From NCBI GenBank assembly GCA_002331335.1, contig DCZO01000001.1, positions 46,772 to 110,771 of the forward strand: a DNA stretch of 64,000 nucleotides, written 5' to 3'. Under the pieces are notes generated by a model. The model saw only the letters and a list, made by a program, of their open reading frames with translations, did not search any database and was not told the origin of the DNA. The position numbers were made by a program, and so were the translations under genes. The stretch is from Nitrospira sp. UBA2082 (GTDB taxonomy: Bacteria; Nitrospirota; Nitrospiria; Nitrospirales; Nitrospiraceae). This document shows positions 1 through 8,433 of this stretch, piece after piece (position 1 is the first letter of the stretch; every line of letters starts with the position of its first letter).

Positions 1-159
1 GCAGGCCATCGGACGGCGGAGGCCATCAAACTGGCCCAAAAGGAGTTCAAAGGGCAGGAGGATGTCGCGAAGATTCTCACGTTTATGGAGGGGACCAAAC
101 GTGGAATCTCGCGGGCGGTCCACCTCGATCTCGAGCGCGAGGCCGATCACCAGCTATGA
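1..159 (+). CDS. lpxA: LpxA C-terminal end (UDP-GlcNAc O-acyltransferase), partial
   Basis: Only the last 52 codons are inside the window, open at the left edge and ending in TGA at 157-159. The tail contains a lysine-rich alpha-helical stretch and then KRGISR near the end, which resembles the C-terminal helical domain of LpxA, where RGI/RGL followed by R is typical. LpxA adds the first R-3-hydroxyacyl chain to UDP-GlcNAc in lipid A synthesis. The stop overlaps the ATG of lpxI (ATGA-type overlap), as expected for translational coupling inside an lpx operon. Identification rests mainly on this context plus the short tail; the hexapeptide-repeat domain lies outside the window. Confidence 0.7.
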   Translation, partial: AGHRTAEAIKLAQKEFKGQEDVAKILTFMEGTKRGISRAVHLDLEREADHQL

Positions 160-1022
160 TGGCAGCCACGATGACTCCAGCCATGCCTATAGCGGACGGG
201 CGTATCGGCTTGATCGCCGGCAACGGGCGGTTTCCGATCATCTTCGCGGATAACGCGCGCAAGCTGGGGCTGTACGTGTCCGCGGTGGCGCACGAGGGGG
301 AAACGGATCCGGAACTCGAACGCCACGTTGATCGGATTCACTGGATCAGGATCGGGCAACTCAACAAGCTGATCAACGCATTCAAGGGCGATGGTGTCCG
401 CAATGTGGTGATGCTGGGCGGGATCAAGAAGACCCATGTCTACAGCACGGTGCGGCCGGATTTTCGCGCGCTGGCGTTGGCGGCCCGCATCGCCTTGTGG
501 AAGGACGACGATATTCTTCGGGAAATCGCGGCCGAACTCGAGCGGGATGGGATCGTCATCTGTGAATCGACGTTCGGCCTTGAAGGGATTCTCGTGGAAG
601 AGGGGCCGCTGACGTCGCGGCAGCCGTCCAAAAAAGAATGGGCCGATATACGGTACGGCTGGGACATTGCGCGGGAGACCGGACGTCTCGATATCGGACA
701 ATGTGTGGTGGTCAAAGATCGGGTGATCGTGGCGGTGGAAGCGGTTGAAGGGACCGACGGCGCGATCAAACGGGGTGGCGAACTGGCCAAGGAAGGCGCG
801 GTGGTGGTCAAGCGGAGCAAGCCGCAGCAGGACATGCGCTTCGACTTGCCCGCCGTCGGGCCTCGAACGATCGACGTGATGGCGTCGGTCAAGGCAAGCG
901 TGCTGGCGGTGGAGGCGGGCCGCACCGTCGTGTTGGACCGGGGCGAACTCGTGAGCCAAGCCGAACGAGCGGGGATTGCGGTCATCGGAATCGCGGCGGA
1001 CAGCATGAAACGTGACGCGTGA
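156..1022 (+). CDS. lpxI: LpxI, UDP-2,3-diacylglucosamine diphosphatase (DUF1009)
   Basis: The 288-residue protein matches the LpxI family over its length. It has an N-terminal IGLIAGNGRFP nucleotide-binding-like start, a central ESTFGLEGILVEEG block, and a C-terminal domain with AVEAVEGTDGAI and FDLPAVGPRT; the Asp of the last motif (about residue 230) lies in the segment that holds the catalytic aspartate in the family. LpxI hydrolyses UDP-2,3-diacylglucosamine to lipid X plus UMP, replacing LpxH in many bacteria. The start overlaps the lpxA stop. Internal Met codons (residues 2, 6, 10) could also serve. The 3' end runs into a GTGACGCGTGACGC spacer repeat, so the last residues are probably not conserved. 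Confidence 0.93.
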   Translation: MMAATMTPAMPIADGRIGLIAGNGRFPIIFADNARKLGLYVSAVAHEGETDPELERHVDRIHWIRIGQLNKLINAFKGDGVRNVVMLGGIKKTHVYSTVRPDFRALALAARIALWKDDDILREIAAELERDGIVICESTFGLEGILVEEGPLTSRQPSKKEWADIRYGWDIARETGRLDIGQCVVVKDRVIVAVEAVEGTDGAIKRGGELAKEGAVVVKRSKPQQDMRFDLPAVGPRTIDVMASVKASVLAVEAGRTVVLDRGELVSQAERAGIAVIGIAADSMKRDA

Positions 1023-1092
1023 CGCAAACCGAGCCGAACGTTTCATGTTTCGAGTTTTGTGTTTCAGGTTTCTCGGTTCATCATGAAACCTG
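1009..1092 (+). repeat. Spacer repeat with GTTTC-rich hairpin between lpxI and the Gfo/Idh gene
   Basis: The lpxI stop sits in a CGTGAC direct repeat. It is followed by several GTTTC(A) units and an 8-bp perfect inverted repeat, CAGGTTTC at 1065-1072 and GAAACCTG at 1085-1092. It may form a hairpin in the transcript, but no T-run follows, so it is not a typical terminator. Confidence 0.5.
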
Positions 1093-1137
1093 TACCTTGG
1101 AACTTGTCACGTGCAACTCCTACCAGTGTAGACGAGC

Positions 1138-2085
1138 ATGACGACACTTCGTGCCGGAGTCATCGGTGTCGGCCATTTGGGGCAGCACCACGCGAGGCTC
1201 TATGCGACGCTCCCGGATTCGACACTGGTCGGTGTGACCGATCAGGATCTGGGTCGTGCTCGAACGATCGCTGAGCGGCATGGCGCGCAGACATTCGAGC
1301 GAGCGCAGGATTTATTGAAGACGGTCGATGTCGTCAGTGTGGCCGTCCCGACATCGTCGCACTATGCCGTGGCCAAGGCTTGTCTGGAAGCGGGCAAGCA
1401 CGTGTTGGTCGAGAAGCCGATCGCGGTTTTGCCCGACGAAGCGGAGGAACTCGTCGAGCTTGCCAAAGCCAAGGGCTGTAAGCTGCAAGTCGGGCACAGT
1501 GAACGGTTCAATCCGATCATGCGGTCGATGAGGCCCCATATCCACCGGCCCGCGTTCATCGAAAGCCATCGTCTGGGGCCCTATAGCGAGCGAGGAACCG
1601 ACGTCGATGTCGTCCTTGATTTGATGATTCACGATCTCGACCTGGTGTTGTCCCTGAATCCAGGTCCGGTGGAAGAGGTGCGGGCGGCCGGGGTGCCGGT
1701 GCTGTCGTCGAAAATCGATATCGCCAATGCGCGCATCCAATTTCAGCACGGCTGTGTCGCGAACTTGACCGCCAGCCGGGTTTCCCTTGGCAAGATGCGC
1801 CGGTTTCGCGTGTTTCAACGGGACAGTTACGTCTCGATGGATTTACAATCCCGCCAGGGAATTGTCGGACGTCGATCCGGCGACCGAGGGGCGACACCGG
1901 GATTCGCGATTGAGGAGTTCAAAGGGGGGGACGAGGAGCCGCTGAAATTGCAGCTTGAGTCCTTCTTGCACGCAGTCCGAACCGGAGCCTGTCCGATCGT
2001 ATCGGGTGAAGACGGGGCGGCGGCACTCGTGGTTGCGCACCAAGTCCTGGCCGCAATCGATTCGTTCGTGCAACGCAATTCCTAG
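1138..2085 (+). CDS. Gfo/Idh/MocA family oxidoreductase (possible GnnA-like UDP-GlcNAc 3-dehydrogenase)
   Basis: The 315-residue protein has an N-terminal Rossmann domain (GVIGVGHLGQHHA at about 6-18), the family signature EKPIAV at about residue 98, and an alpha/beta C-terminal domain with a MIHDLDL helix that carries the usual conserved His. It lies between lpxI and lpxB. In Acidithiobacillus ferrooxidans, a family member at an equivalent place between lpxA and lpxB is GnnA, which oxidises the 3-OH of UDP-GlcNAc so that a transaminase (GnnB) can make UDP-GlcNAc3N for amide-linked lipid A. No GnnB-like gene is adjacent here, so the GnnA role is inference from position; the family assignment is firm. 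Confidence 0.85.
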   Translation: MTTLRAGVIGVGHLGQHHARLYATLPDSTLVGVTDQDLGRARTIAERHGAQTFERAQDLLKTVDVVSVAVPTSSHYAVAKACLEAGKHVLVEKPIAVLPDEAEELVELAKAKGCKLQVGHSERFNPIMRSMRPHIHRPAFIESHRLGPYSERGTDVDVVLDLMIHDLDLVLSLNPGPVEEVRAAGVPVLSSKIDIANARIQFQHGCVANLTASRVSLGKMRRFRVFQRDSYVSMDLQSRQGIVGRRSGDRGATPGFAIEEFKGGDEEPLKLQLESFLHAVRTGACPIVSGEDGAAALVVAHQVLAAIDSFVQRNS

Positions 2086-2189
2086 ATCACGGCGTTCATG
2101 ACTGGGATTCGTCCGAACGCTTCATGGGCGGGGCCGGAGGCCGGCGATCCAGCCGGAATCGGGGCCCGTCCGTATCGTCGTAGCTCATT

Positions 2190-3332
2190 ATGCCGCGCAT
2201 TCTGATCGTCACCGGCGAGGCTTCCGGGGATCTTCACGGGGCCAATCTTGCGAGGGCGCTGAAGGCGCGCGATCCTCACGTCTCATTGTCCGGCATCGGT
2301 GGTCGTGCGATGAAAACGGCCGGGGTGGAATTGATAGAGGAGATGGGGAAATTTGATGTCATCGGCATGGTCGGCCCATTGGCGTTGATCCCGATCATCC
2401 GACGATTTGTCACGATGCGGCGGCTCTTCCGGTCCAAACGGTGGGACACGGTGGTGTTTATCGACCATCCGGGACTCAATCTCCGTTTCGCCTATTTTGC
2501 CAAGGCGGCCGGCCTTCGCGTCATCTATTATGTTGCGCCGCAGATCTGGGCCTGGGCACCCTGGCGGATGCGTTGGATCAAGCAACGGGTCGACCATGTG
2601 GTGGTCATCCTTCCGTTTGAAAAACCCCTGTACGACGACGCGGGGGTGCCCTGTACCTTTGTCGGGCATCCGATCTTGGATGCGGTTGCGCCGCACTATG
2701 ATCGGACCGCACTTCGCACCAGGTTTGGGTTTGCCGATCACGAGCGTGTCATCGCGTTATTGCCGGGAAGTCGTGCCCATGAAGTATCTGTATTGCTTCC
2801 GATTCTCATCGAGACGGCGGAGATGCTGACACGCCGGGACCCCAAAACAAAGTTTATCCTGGCACAAGCGTCCACCATTCACGATAATCTGTTACAGCCG
2901 CTCTTGCAGCGAAGCTCTGTTCCCATCACGGTGGTGAAGGAGCAGGCCAACGAGGTCATGGCGGTGTCCGATCTGGTGTTGGTTGCTTCCGGCACGGCAA
3001 CCCTGCAGGCTGCGGTGGTGGGCACGCCGATGGTCTTATGCTATCGAACGACGGCGCTGACGTTTTGGGTCGCGAGTGTGGTGCTGCGGTTCGTGGTTCG
3101 AGTGAAATGGATCGGGTTGGTGAATCTGGTGGCAGATCGGACGGTGGTGCCGGAGTTGGTCCAGTCCGCCGCGACCGCGGAGCGACTGTGTGAAGAAGCA
3201 GTACGGATCTTAGAAGATCGAGCGGCGTATGAGGCGATGAAGCGAGACTTGGCGACCGTGCGGGCTGCTCTGGGTGAGCCGGGCGCATCATTCAGAGCAG
3301 CGGAGGTGGTGTTGGCGGCATGTCAGGCGTAG
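2190..3332 (+). CDS. lpxB: LpxB, lipid-A-disaccharide synthase
   Basis: The 380-residue GT19 glycosyltransferase joins UDP-2,3-diacylglucosamine and lipid X (the LpxI product) to lipid A disaccharide at the inner membrane. Characteristic motifs are the N-terminal VTGEASGDLHGANLA, FIDHPGLNLR near residue 90, APQIWAWAPWR near 118, FVGHPILD and LLPGSRAHEV near 190, in the usual order. The length is normal for the family. The gene's 3' end overlaps msbA by 13 bases. No clear Shine-Dalgarno precedes the ATG, and the 104-base gap to the previous gene holds no recognisable gene. Confidence 0.95.
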   Translation: MPRILIVTGEASGDLHGANLARALKARDPHVSLSGIGGRAMKTAGVELIEEMGKFDVIGMVGPLALIPIIRRFVTMRRLFRSKRWDTVVFIDHPGLNLRFAYFAKAAGLRVIYYVAPQIWAWAPWRMRWIKQRVDHVVVILPFEKPLYDDAGVPCTFVGHPILDAVAPHYDRTALRTRFGFADHERVIALLPGSRAHEVSVLLPILIETAEMLTRRDPKTKFILAQASTIHDNLLQPLLQRSSVPITVVKEQANEVMAVSDLVLVASGTATLQAAVVGTPMVLCYRTTALTFWVASVVLRFVVRVKWIGLVNLVADRTVVPELVQSAATAERLCEEAVRILEDRAAYEAMKRDLATVRAALGEPGASFRAAEVVLAACQA

Positions 3333-5065
3333 ATCGATTCAAACGGCTCATGCGGTATGTTCGCCCGTATCGGGCGAGATTTGTGGGTGGATTTGTGTGC
3401 TCAGGGCTCGTGGCGCTCTTGACCGGTGTGTATGCCTGGCTCGCCCGTCCAGTGCTGGACGGCATCTTTATCGAAAAAAATGAACGATTGCTGCTGGTAC
3501 TGCCCTTGGCTTTGTTGGGGGTTGCAGCAGTGAAGGCGGTGTTCAGCTACGGGGTCGGTTATCTCATGGCGTATGTTGGGAATCGAGTGGTGGCTGATAT
3601 CCGCCAAGAGCTGTTTCAGCGATTCATGTGGCTGCCGATTGGGTTTCATGACTCCAATACCTCGGGACGCTTGGTCTCCCGAGTGGTCAACGACGTCGGA
3701 TTGATGGCGAATGCGGCCTCGAGTGTCGTGAAAGACATTTTTCAAAACGTCCTCACGTTTCTTGCCATGGTCGGGGTCATTCTCTATCAGGATTGGAGAC
3801 TGGCCGGCCTCTCGCTCATCGTGCTTCCGCTTGCCGGCCTGACGATGGTGCGAGTGGGAAAGCGGTTGAAGAAATTAGCAGCGAGTGGGCAGGAGCAGAT
3901 GGGTGATATGTCGTCGACTCTGCAAGAAACCTTTGCCAGCATCAGAGTTGTGAAAGCATTCGGTCGTGAAGATGCGGAAGGGGAGCGATTCAGGGAGCGG
4001 AACCGGGCCTATCTCTCCACGACGTTGAAATCCAATCAGGTCTGGTCGATCGGCCATTCCTACATGGAAATCATCGGGGTGATCAGCGTCGCCACCCTCA
4101 TCTGGTATGGCGGCTATCTTGTGATCAACGGGACGATGACCCCCGGCGCATTTTTTTCGTTCATGGCGGCGATGCTCTTGGCCTATACGCCGGTTCGGAA
4201 ATTGTCAGGATCGAACAATTTGATCCAGCAGGCGTTGGCGGCGGCGGAACGCGTGTTCGATGTGTTGGATTTAAAAACGGAGCAGTCTCACGATCACGGC
4301 ACAGTTCCCTTGATGGGTATCAATCAGTCCATTGAATTTCAGGGTGTGGGATTGCGCTACGAGAACCACACGATTCCTGCCCTGACCGATATTGATCTCG
4401 TGATTAAGCCGGGTGAAGTGATTGCGCTCGTCGGGAGCAGTGGGAGCGGAAAAACGTCTTTGGTGAGTTTGTTGCCACGGTTCTATGAGCCGACAGCCGG
4501 ACGCATTCTCATCGATGGCCTTCCGTTAGCCTCATACCAGTTGCACTCGTTGCGTGCACACATTGGAATTGTTTCGCAAGAGGTCATCTTGTTCGACGAT
4601 ACCATCCAACGCAACATCGCGTTCGGACGGACTGGCGCGACTCAAGGCGAAGTTGAACAAGCCGCGAAAATGGCCTACGCCCATGACTTCATTCTGCGCC
4701 TGCCGCAGGGGTATGCGACGGTCATCGGAGAGCGCGGACTCAAGTTATCGGGAGGTGAACGCCAGCGTCTGGCCATCGCGCGGGCTATTCTTCGTGACCC
4801 CCCGTTGTTGATTTTAGATGAGGCGACCTCGGCGTTGGATTCGGAGTCTGAACGAATCGTGCAATTGGCGCTCGCGAATTTGATGCAGAATCGGACGGCG
4901 CTGGTGATCGCCCATCGCCTCTCCACGATTCAAAACGCGGATCGTATCGTCGTGTTGGATCGGGGCGCCATCGTCGAAACGGGATCGCACGAAGAATTGC
5001 TACGGCGTGGCGGGGTGTACCACCGGTTGCACGCGTTGCAATTTCAGGATGTGACAGGTGTGTGA
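3320..5065 (+). CDS. msbA: MsbA-type lipid A ABC exporter
   Basis: The 581-residue half transporter has an N-terminal six-helix membrane domain (roughly residues 15-310) and a C-terminal ATPase domain with Walker A GSSGSGKT at 372-379, signature LSGGERQR, Walker B LLILDEATS and the H-loop AHRLST. MsbA flips the lipid A core across the inner membrane using ATP and works as a homodimer. Its overlap with lpxB and its place before waaA and lpxK fit that role. Type IV ABC exporters for other substrates look alike, so the substrate is assigned by context. Compare the second fused exporter at 44.4 kb, which is more divergent. Confidence 0.92.
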   Translation: MSGVDRFKRLMRYVRPYRARFVGGFVCSGLVALLTGVYAWLARPVLDGIFIEKNERLLLVLPLALLGVAAVKAVFSYGVGYLMAYVGNRVVADIRQELFQRFMWLPIGFHDSNTSGRLVSRVVNDVGLMANAASSVVKDIFQNVLTFLAMVGVILYQDWRLAGLSLIVLPLAGLTMVRVGKRLKKLAASGQEQMGDMSSTLQETFASIRVVKAFGREDAEGERFRERNRAYLSTTLKSNQVWSIGHSYMEIIGVISVATLIWYGGYLVINGTMTPGAFFSFMAAMLLAYTPVRKLSGSNNLIQQALAAAERVFDVLDLKTEQSHDHGTVPLMGINQSIEFQGVGLRYENHTIPALTDIDLVIKPGEVIALVGSSGSGKTSLVSLLPRFYEPTAGRILIDGLPLASYQLHSLRAHIGIVSQEVILFDDTIQRNIAFGRTGATQGEVEQAAKMAYAHDFILRLPQGYATVIGERGLKLSGGERQRLAIARAILRDPPLLILDEATSALDSESERIVQLALANLMQNRTALVIAHRLSTIQNADRIVVLDRGAIVETGSHEELLRRGGVYHRLHALQFQDVTGV

Positions 5066-5074
5066 AACCGTGAC

Positions 5075-5110
5075 GAGTGAAGAGTGATGGGTGATGAGTG
5101 AAGAGTGATG
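5075..5110 (+). repeat. Direct repeat overlapping the acyltransferase start
   Basis: GAGTGAAGAGTGATG occurs exactly at 5075-5089 and again at 5096-5110, a 21-base period. The second copy contains the GTG proposed as the start of the next gene, so the repeat may also supply its translation start region. The bases between genes here are otherwise featureless. Confidence 0.6.
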
Positions 5111-5804
5111 TGGGTCAGATCAGCCTGAAGAAGCGGGTCGAACAGTGGGCGAAGCTCTCGCTGCTGCCGCCGGTGGCGGCAGGCCTGATTCGAACGGTCG
5201 CGCGGTCGATGCGGTGCGAGACGCGCGGGCATGAGGCGGTCGATGGGTTGTATCGTGAAGGCCGGCACATTATTCTGGCCTTTTGGCATGCCCAACAGCT
5301 GATGATTCCGATCGGGTATCGCGGAACGGGTTCCCATGTGCTGATCAGCCAGCACGGGGACGGCGAAATCATCGCGCGCATCATCGCGCGATTCGGCCAT
5401 GAAGCGGTGCGGGGGTCGAGTACCCGCGGCGGCGCCGGCGCGTTGCGCGCGTTGATCAAGCTGGGCCGGTCAGGCCGGGACGTGGTGGTGACGCCGGACG
5501 GGCCAAAAGGTCCCCGCCACGTCGTCAAACTGGGCGTCATTCAGTTGGCCAAGGCGACAGGTCTCCCGATCGTGCCCTTGGCCTTCGCCTGCTCAAAAAA
5601 AAACTCTTTGCGAGCTGGGACCGGTACATGGTCCCGTATCCGTTCTCCCGGGGCCTCTTCCTCTATGGAGATCCGCTCTGGGTTCCGCGTGAGGCGGATG
5701 ACGGGGCACTCGAAGCAGCCCGCCTGGAACTGGAGACGGTTCTCAATCGGCTGACAGACGAAGCTGATGCGGTGGTAAATAACGTGCGCGAAGCGCGAGA
5801 CTAG
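5098..5804 (+). CDS. DUF374 (LpxJ-like) lipid A acyltransferase, split by a frameshift at an A9 run
   Basis: DUF374 proteins are acyltransferases; in Helicobacter and relatives the member LpxJ adds a secondary acyl chain to lipid A in place of LpxL/LpxM. Visible family blocks are ILAFWHAQQLMIP, SQHGDGEIIARI, RGSSTRGGAGALR and TPDGPKGPRHVVK. The frame read from the GTG at 5098 degenerates after LAFACSKK and ends at 5754. Sliding back one base at the A9 run (5595-5603) restores the family tail, including SWDRYMVPYPFSRG and LYGDPL, to a TAG at 5802-5804. Either the run should have ten A (assembly error or recent mutation) or polymerase slippage on A9 makes the full 235-residue product. The position between msbA and waaA supports a lipid A role. 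GTG at 5110 is an alternative start. Confidence 0.85.
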
Positions 5805-5895
5805 CAGGACAAGCGAGGTGAGCGAGAAAGGCGGGAGAGACGAGTCTCGCTCGTCCCCTCTCTCCGGCCTGCCGCGCATTTCTCGCCTGTCCCGC
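5805..5895 (+). repeat. Palindromic GC-rich spacer element, copy 1
   Basis: The spacer between the acyltransferase and waaA is built from purine-rich GAGCGAG/GGCGGGA units followed by complementary pyrimidine-rich TCTCGC/CTGTCCCGC units, so it can fold back on itself. TGAGCGAGAAAGGCGGGA at 5819-5836 differs by one base from 8326-8343, and CGCGCATTTCTCGC at 5873-5886 begins a 23-base block that is 21/23 identical to 8387-8409. It is therefore a dispersed repeat family, not random sequence. An upstream ATG at 5818 would translate it, which I consider unlikely. Confidence 0.7.
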
Positions 5896-5910
5896 ATGGT
5901 GAGGAAAACC

Positions 5911-7248
5911 ATGTGGAAGCTCCTTTATAACCTCGGTCTTCTCGTTGCCGCGCCTGTCATCGCGGGGGTGTTGGCGTCAAAGCCGCGCTGCCGGCGAGGC
6001 TTTCTCCAGCGAATGGGGTGGCAGGCGCATCCGTCCGACCGTGTGAGGGATACCCGGCCGCTGATTTGGGTGCATGCCGTGTCGCTCGGAGAAGCCGTGG
6101 CGGCGGTGCCGCTGGTGAAGGCGTTGCATGAACGCCATCCCGACTATCGCTATATCATCACGACCGTGACGGAGACAGGCCGCGAGGTGGTCGAAGAACG
6201 ATTAGCGGGCGTGGCGGAGCATCGGTATGCGCCGATGGATTTTTCGTGGGCGGTCACGGGTATGGTGGATCGATTGCGGCCGGTGCTCTATCTGTTCGTC
6301 GAGACCGAGTTGTGGCCCAATCTGCTCTGGACGCTCCGGGATCGGCGGGTCCCGTCCATTCTCGTCAACGGTCGGCTGTCGTCGCGGTCCTTCCGCCGTC
6401 AAGATATCGCAGGGATTCGGGCATTGTATCGGTCGGTGCTTCGCTCGATCACGCTGTGTCTGATGCAATCCGATCGGGACCGGCAACGGATTGTTGCCTT
6501 GGGAGCTGACCCGGAGGCGGTCCATACGACCGGCAACATCAAGTTTGACCAGCCGCTGCCTGCCATGGAAGGGGAGACATCGTTGCGCCGGAGCTTCGGG
6601 CTTCACGAAGGAGAACGGTTGATTCTGGCCGGCAGTACCCATCCCGGCGAAGAAGAGCTGTTGGTTTCCGCCTATGGGCAGATTGTGAACGAGCATCCCT
6701 CGGCAGTGTTGATGCTGGCCCCTCGGCATATCGAGCGGGTGGATCAGGTCGAGGCGATGATTCGAGGCGCTGGATTCGTCGTGCAGCGCAAGAGCCGGAT
6801 CGGCGAGAGGGTTGCCGGTCCTCGGGTCATTATCTTGGACACGAGAGGGGAATTGGCCCGTGCCTATCGGGAAGCCGTCGTGGCCTTTGTGGGGGGAACG
6901 CTGGTGCCGGTAGGCGGCCACAATTTGCTGGAACCGGCGGTCTGGGGACGGCCTGTGTTGTTCGGGCCGTATACCGATCACTGTGCCGAAATGGCGGTAT
7001 TGTTGGATGAAGCGGGAGGGGGCCGCCGGGTCCTGGGAGTCGAGGACTTCGTCAGGTGTTGTACGGAGTGGTTGTCCGATCAGGATGCCTGTCACACGGT
7101 TGGGCAAGCCGCCAAGCGCGTCGTACTGGACAATCAAGGGGCGTTGAAACGCAGTCTGGAACTGATCGAATCCTGTCTGGGTCCTTCGCCGACTCGCTCC
7201 GAACCGTCAGCCGACACCGCGCCGGGGCTGGCTATGGCGCGATCCTAG
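5911..7248 (+). CDS. waaA: WaaA, 3-deoxy-D-manno-octulosonic acid (Kdo) transferase
   Basis: This GT30 enzyme moves Kdo from CMP-Kdo to lipid IVA at the inner membrane. It has an N-terminal hydrophobic anchor (WKLLYNLGLLVAAPVIAG), then VHAVSLGEAVA with the catalytic-base Glu, ETELWPNLLW, AGSTHPGEEE and VGGHNLLEPAVWGRPV, all standard for KdtA/WaaA. The ATG at 5911 is chosen because GTGAGGA lies at a good distance upstream and the membrane anchor starts right there; ATG 5896 or 5818 would add residues encoded by the palindromic spacer. About 445 residues is within the usual range, with a short non-conserved tail. Confidence 0.94.
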   Translation: MWKLLYNLGLLVAAPVIAGVLASKPRCRRGFLQRMGWQAHPSDRVRDTRPLIWVHAVSLGEAVAAVPLVKALHERHPDYRYIITTVTETGREVVEERLAGVAEHRYAPMDFSWAVTGMVDRLRPVLYLFVETELWPNLLWTLRDRRVPSILVNGRLSSRSFRRQDIAGIRALYRSVLRSITLCLMQSDRDRQRIVALGADPEAVHTTGNIKFDQPLPAMEGETSLRRSFGLHEGERLILAGSTHPGEEELLVSAYGQIVNEHPSAVLMLAPRHIERVDQVEAMIRGAGFVVQRKSRIGERVAGPRVIILDTRGELARAYREAVVAFVGGTLVPVGGHNLLEPAVWGRPVLFGPYTDHCAEMAVLLDEAGGGRRVLGVEDFVRCCTEWLSDQDACHTVGQAAKRVVLDNQGALKRSLELIESCLGPSPTRSEPSADTAPGLAMARS

Positions 7249-7257
7249 TGTAATACG

Positions 7258-8328
7258 ATGGCATGGTTAGAGCCTGGACAGCCGGTGCGGACGTGGCTCT
7301 CCGGGCCGGCGTTTCTGTACGGCATCATCATCCGCGTGCGGCAGTGGTGTTATCGCCGTGGCTGGTGCGTATCGTCACGATTGCCGTGCCGGGTGGTGAG
7401 TGTCGGCAATGTGACGGTGGGTGGAACGGGGAAGACACCGGTCGTCATACTCCTTGCAGAATGGTTGCTGGCTGAGGGCCGTCGGGTTGCGGTGTTGAGC
7501 CGCGGCTACAAGCGCGCGAGCGGCGCGTCCTACCGTCTCGTGTCTGATGGAGTGCGTCTCCTCGCTGATCCGTCCGAGGCTGGCGACGAGCCGTTTCTCA
7601 TCGCGCGGCGTTGCCCGACCGCGATTGTGGCGGTCGGCGCCGATCGGGCGGCCCTGGGCCGATGGGTGTTGGCGCACTATCCCGTCGACTGCATGATCTT
7701 GGATGATGGGTTTCAGCATCTGGCTCTCAGCCGGGACGTCGATCTGGTGCTGCTTGACGCGACCGATGGACCGGGACTCGATGCGATGGTCCCTGCCGGC
7801 AGGTTGCGGGAACCCCTCACGGGTCTTGCACGAGCGGCGGCCCTCGTTGTCACCAGGGCTGACTCCAAGGAGGATGTAGAAGATGTGTGCAGGCGGTTGA
7901 AGGCGACGCATCTTTCCGTCGCCGATGCGATCGAAATCCGGTTCACACCCGAATCCCTTGTTGCGGTATCGGCGGGCACGATGCAACCGCTCGAACGGTG
8001 TCGGGGGATGAAAACCTGGTTGGTGAGCGGGATCGGGAACAGTGAGTCGTTCCGCCGATCTGTTGCGTCGTTGGGAGCTGACATTATTGGTGAGACGGCG
8101 TTCAGCGACCATCACCGGTATCACGACGACGATGTCCGCCGGGTCCGCGCTGATGCGCAGACCGCCGGAGCGGAGATGGTGCTGACGACCGAAAAGGACG
8201 CCGGCAAGCTTGAGCCGTTTCTGACGCCGGACGACTCGTGGTGGGCGCTGCGGATTCGAGCGGAGATCATGCGCGGGGAGGAACGGCTGCGGAATTTAGT
8301 TTTGGGATGCCCGGAGAAGGTTGTATGA
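7258..8328 (+). CDS. lpxK: LpxK, tetraacyldisaccharide 4'-kinase
   Basis: The 356-residue protein phosphorylates the 4' position of lipid A disaccharide using ATP. Diagnostic features are a short N-terminal membrane-associated helix, VSVGNVTVGGTGKTPV (P-loop, about 47-62), LSRGYKR, the DDGFQH motif near residue 150 and DLVLLDA. A TEKDAGKL-type motif stands near the C-terminus, as in the family. It follows waaA after nine bases. Its TGA at 8326-8328 is the first three bases of the next palindromic spacer. Confidence 0.95.
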   Translation: MAWLEPGQPVRTWLSGPAFLYGIIIRVRQWCYRRGWCVSSRLPCRVVSVGNVTVGGTGKTPVVILLAEWLLAEGRRVAVLSRGYKRASGASYRLVSDGVRLLADPSEAGDEPFLIARRCPTAIVAVGADRAALGRWVLAHYPVDCMILDDGFQHLALSRDVDLVLLDATDGPGLDAMVPAGRLREPLTGLARAAALVVTRADSKEDVEDVCRRLKATHLSVADAIEIRFTPESLVAVSAGTMQPLERCRGMKTWLVSGIGNSESFRRSVASLGADIIGETAFSDHHRYHDDDVRRVRADAQTAGAEMVLTTEKDAGKLEPFLTPDDSWWALRIRAEIMRGEERLRNLVLGCPEKVV

Positions 8329-8409
8329 GCGAGGAAGGCGGGACGGGCACGATGAGCGGGACAGGGGTGAGGCAGGGGAGACTTGTCGCGCATTTCTCGC
8401 TTGCCCCGC
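8326..8409 (+). repeat. Palindromic GC-rich spacer element, copy 2
   Basis: This is the second copy of the element at 5805-5895. Its left part (8326-8343) matches 5819-5836 at 17 of 18 bases and its right part (8387-8409) matches 5873-5895 at 21 of 23. The middle is variable. Both copies follow a stop codon directly and end shortly before the next gene's start. Confidence 0.7.
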
Positions 8410-8433
8410 AATTCGCGCGAGGCTTGGTGCCCC

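Noticed and set aside
147..1046. Long minus-strand open frame opposite lpxI
   Set aside because: Arg-, His- and Asp-rich product with no family features; it is the antisense shadow of a clear lpxI gene. The same holds for long minus-strand frames at 6202-7137, 16408-17289, 20553-21419, 21439-22275 and 32880-34109.
5075..5110. Possible CRISPR or tandem array
   Set aside because: Only two copies of a 15-base unit with a 6-base gap; no array of spacers. No CRISPR repeat structure was seen anywhere in the window.
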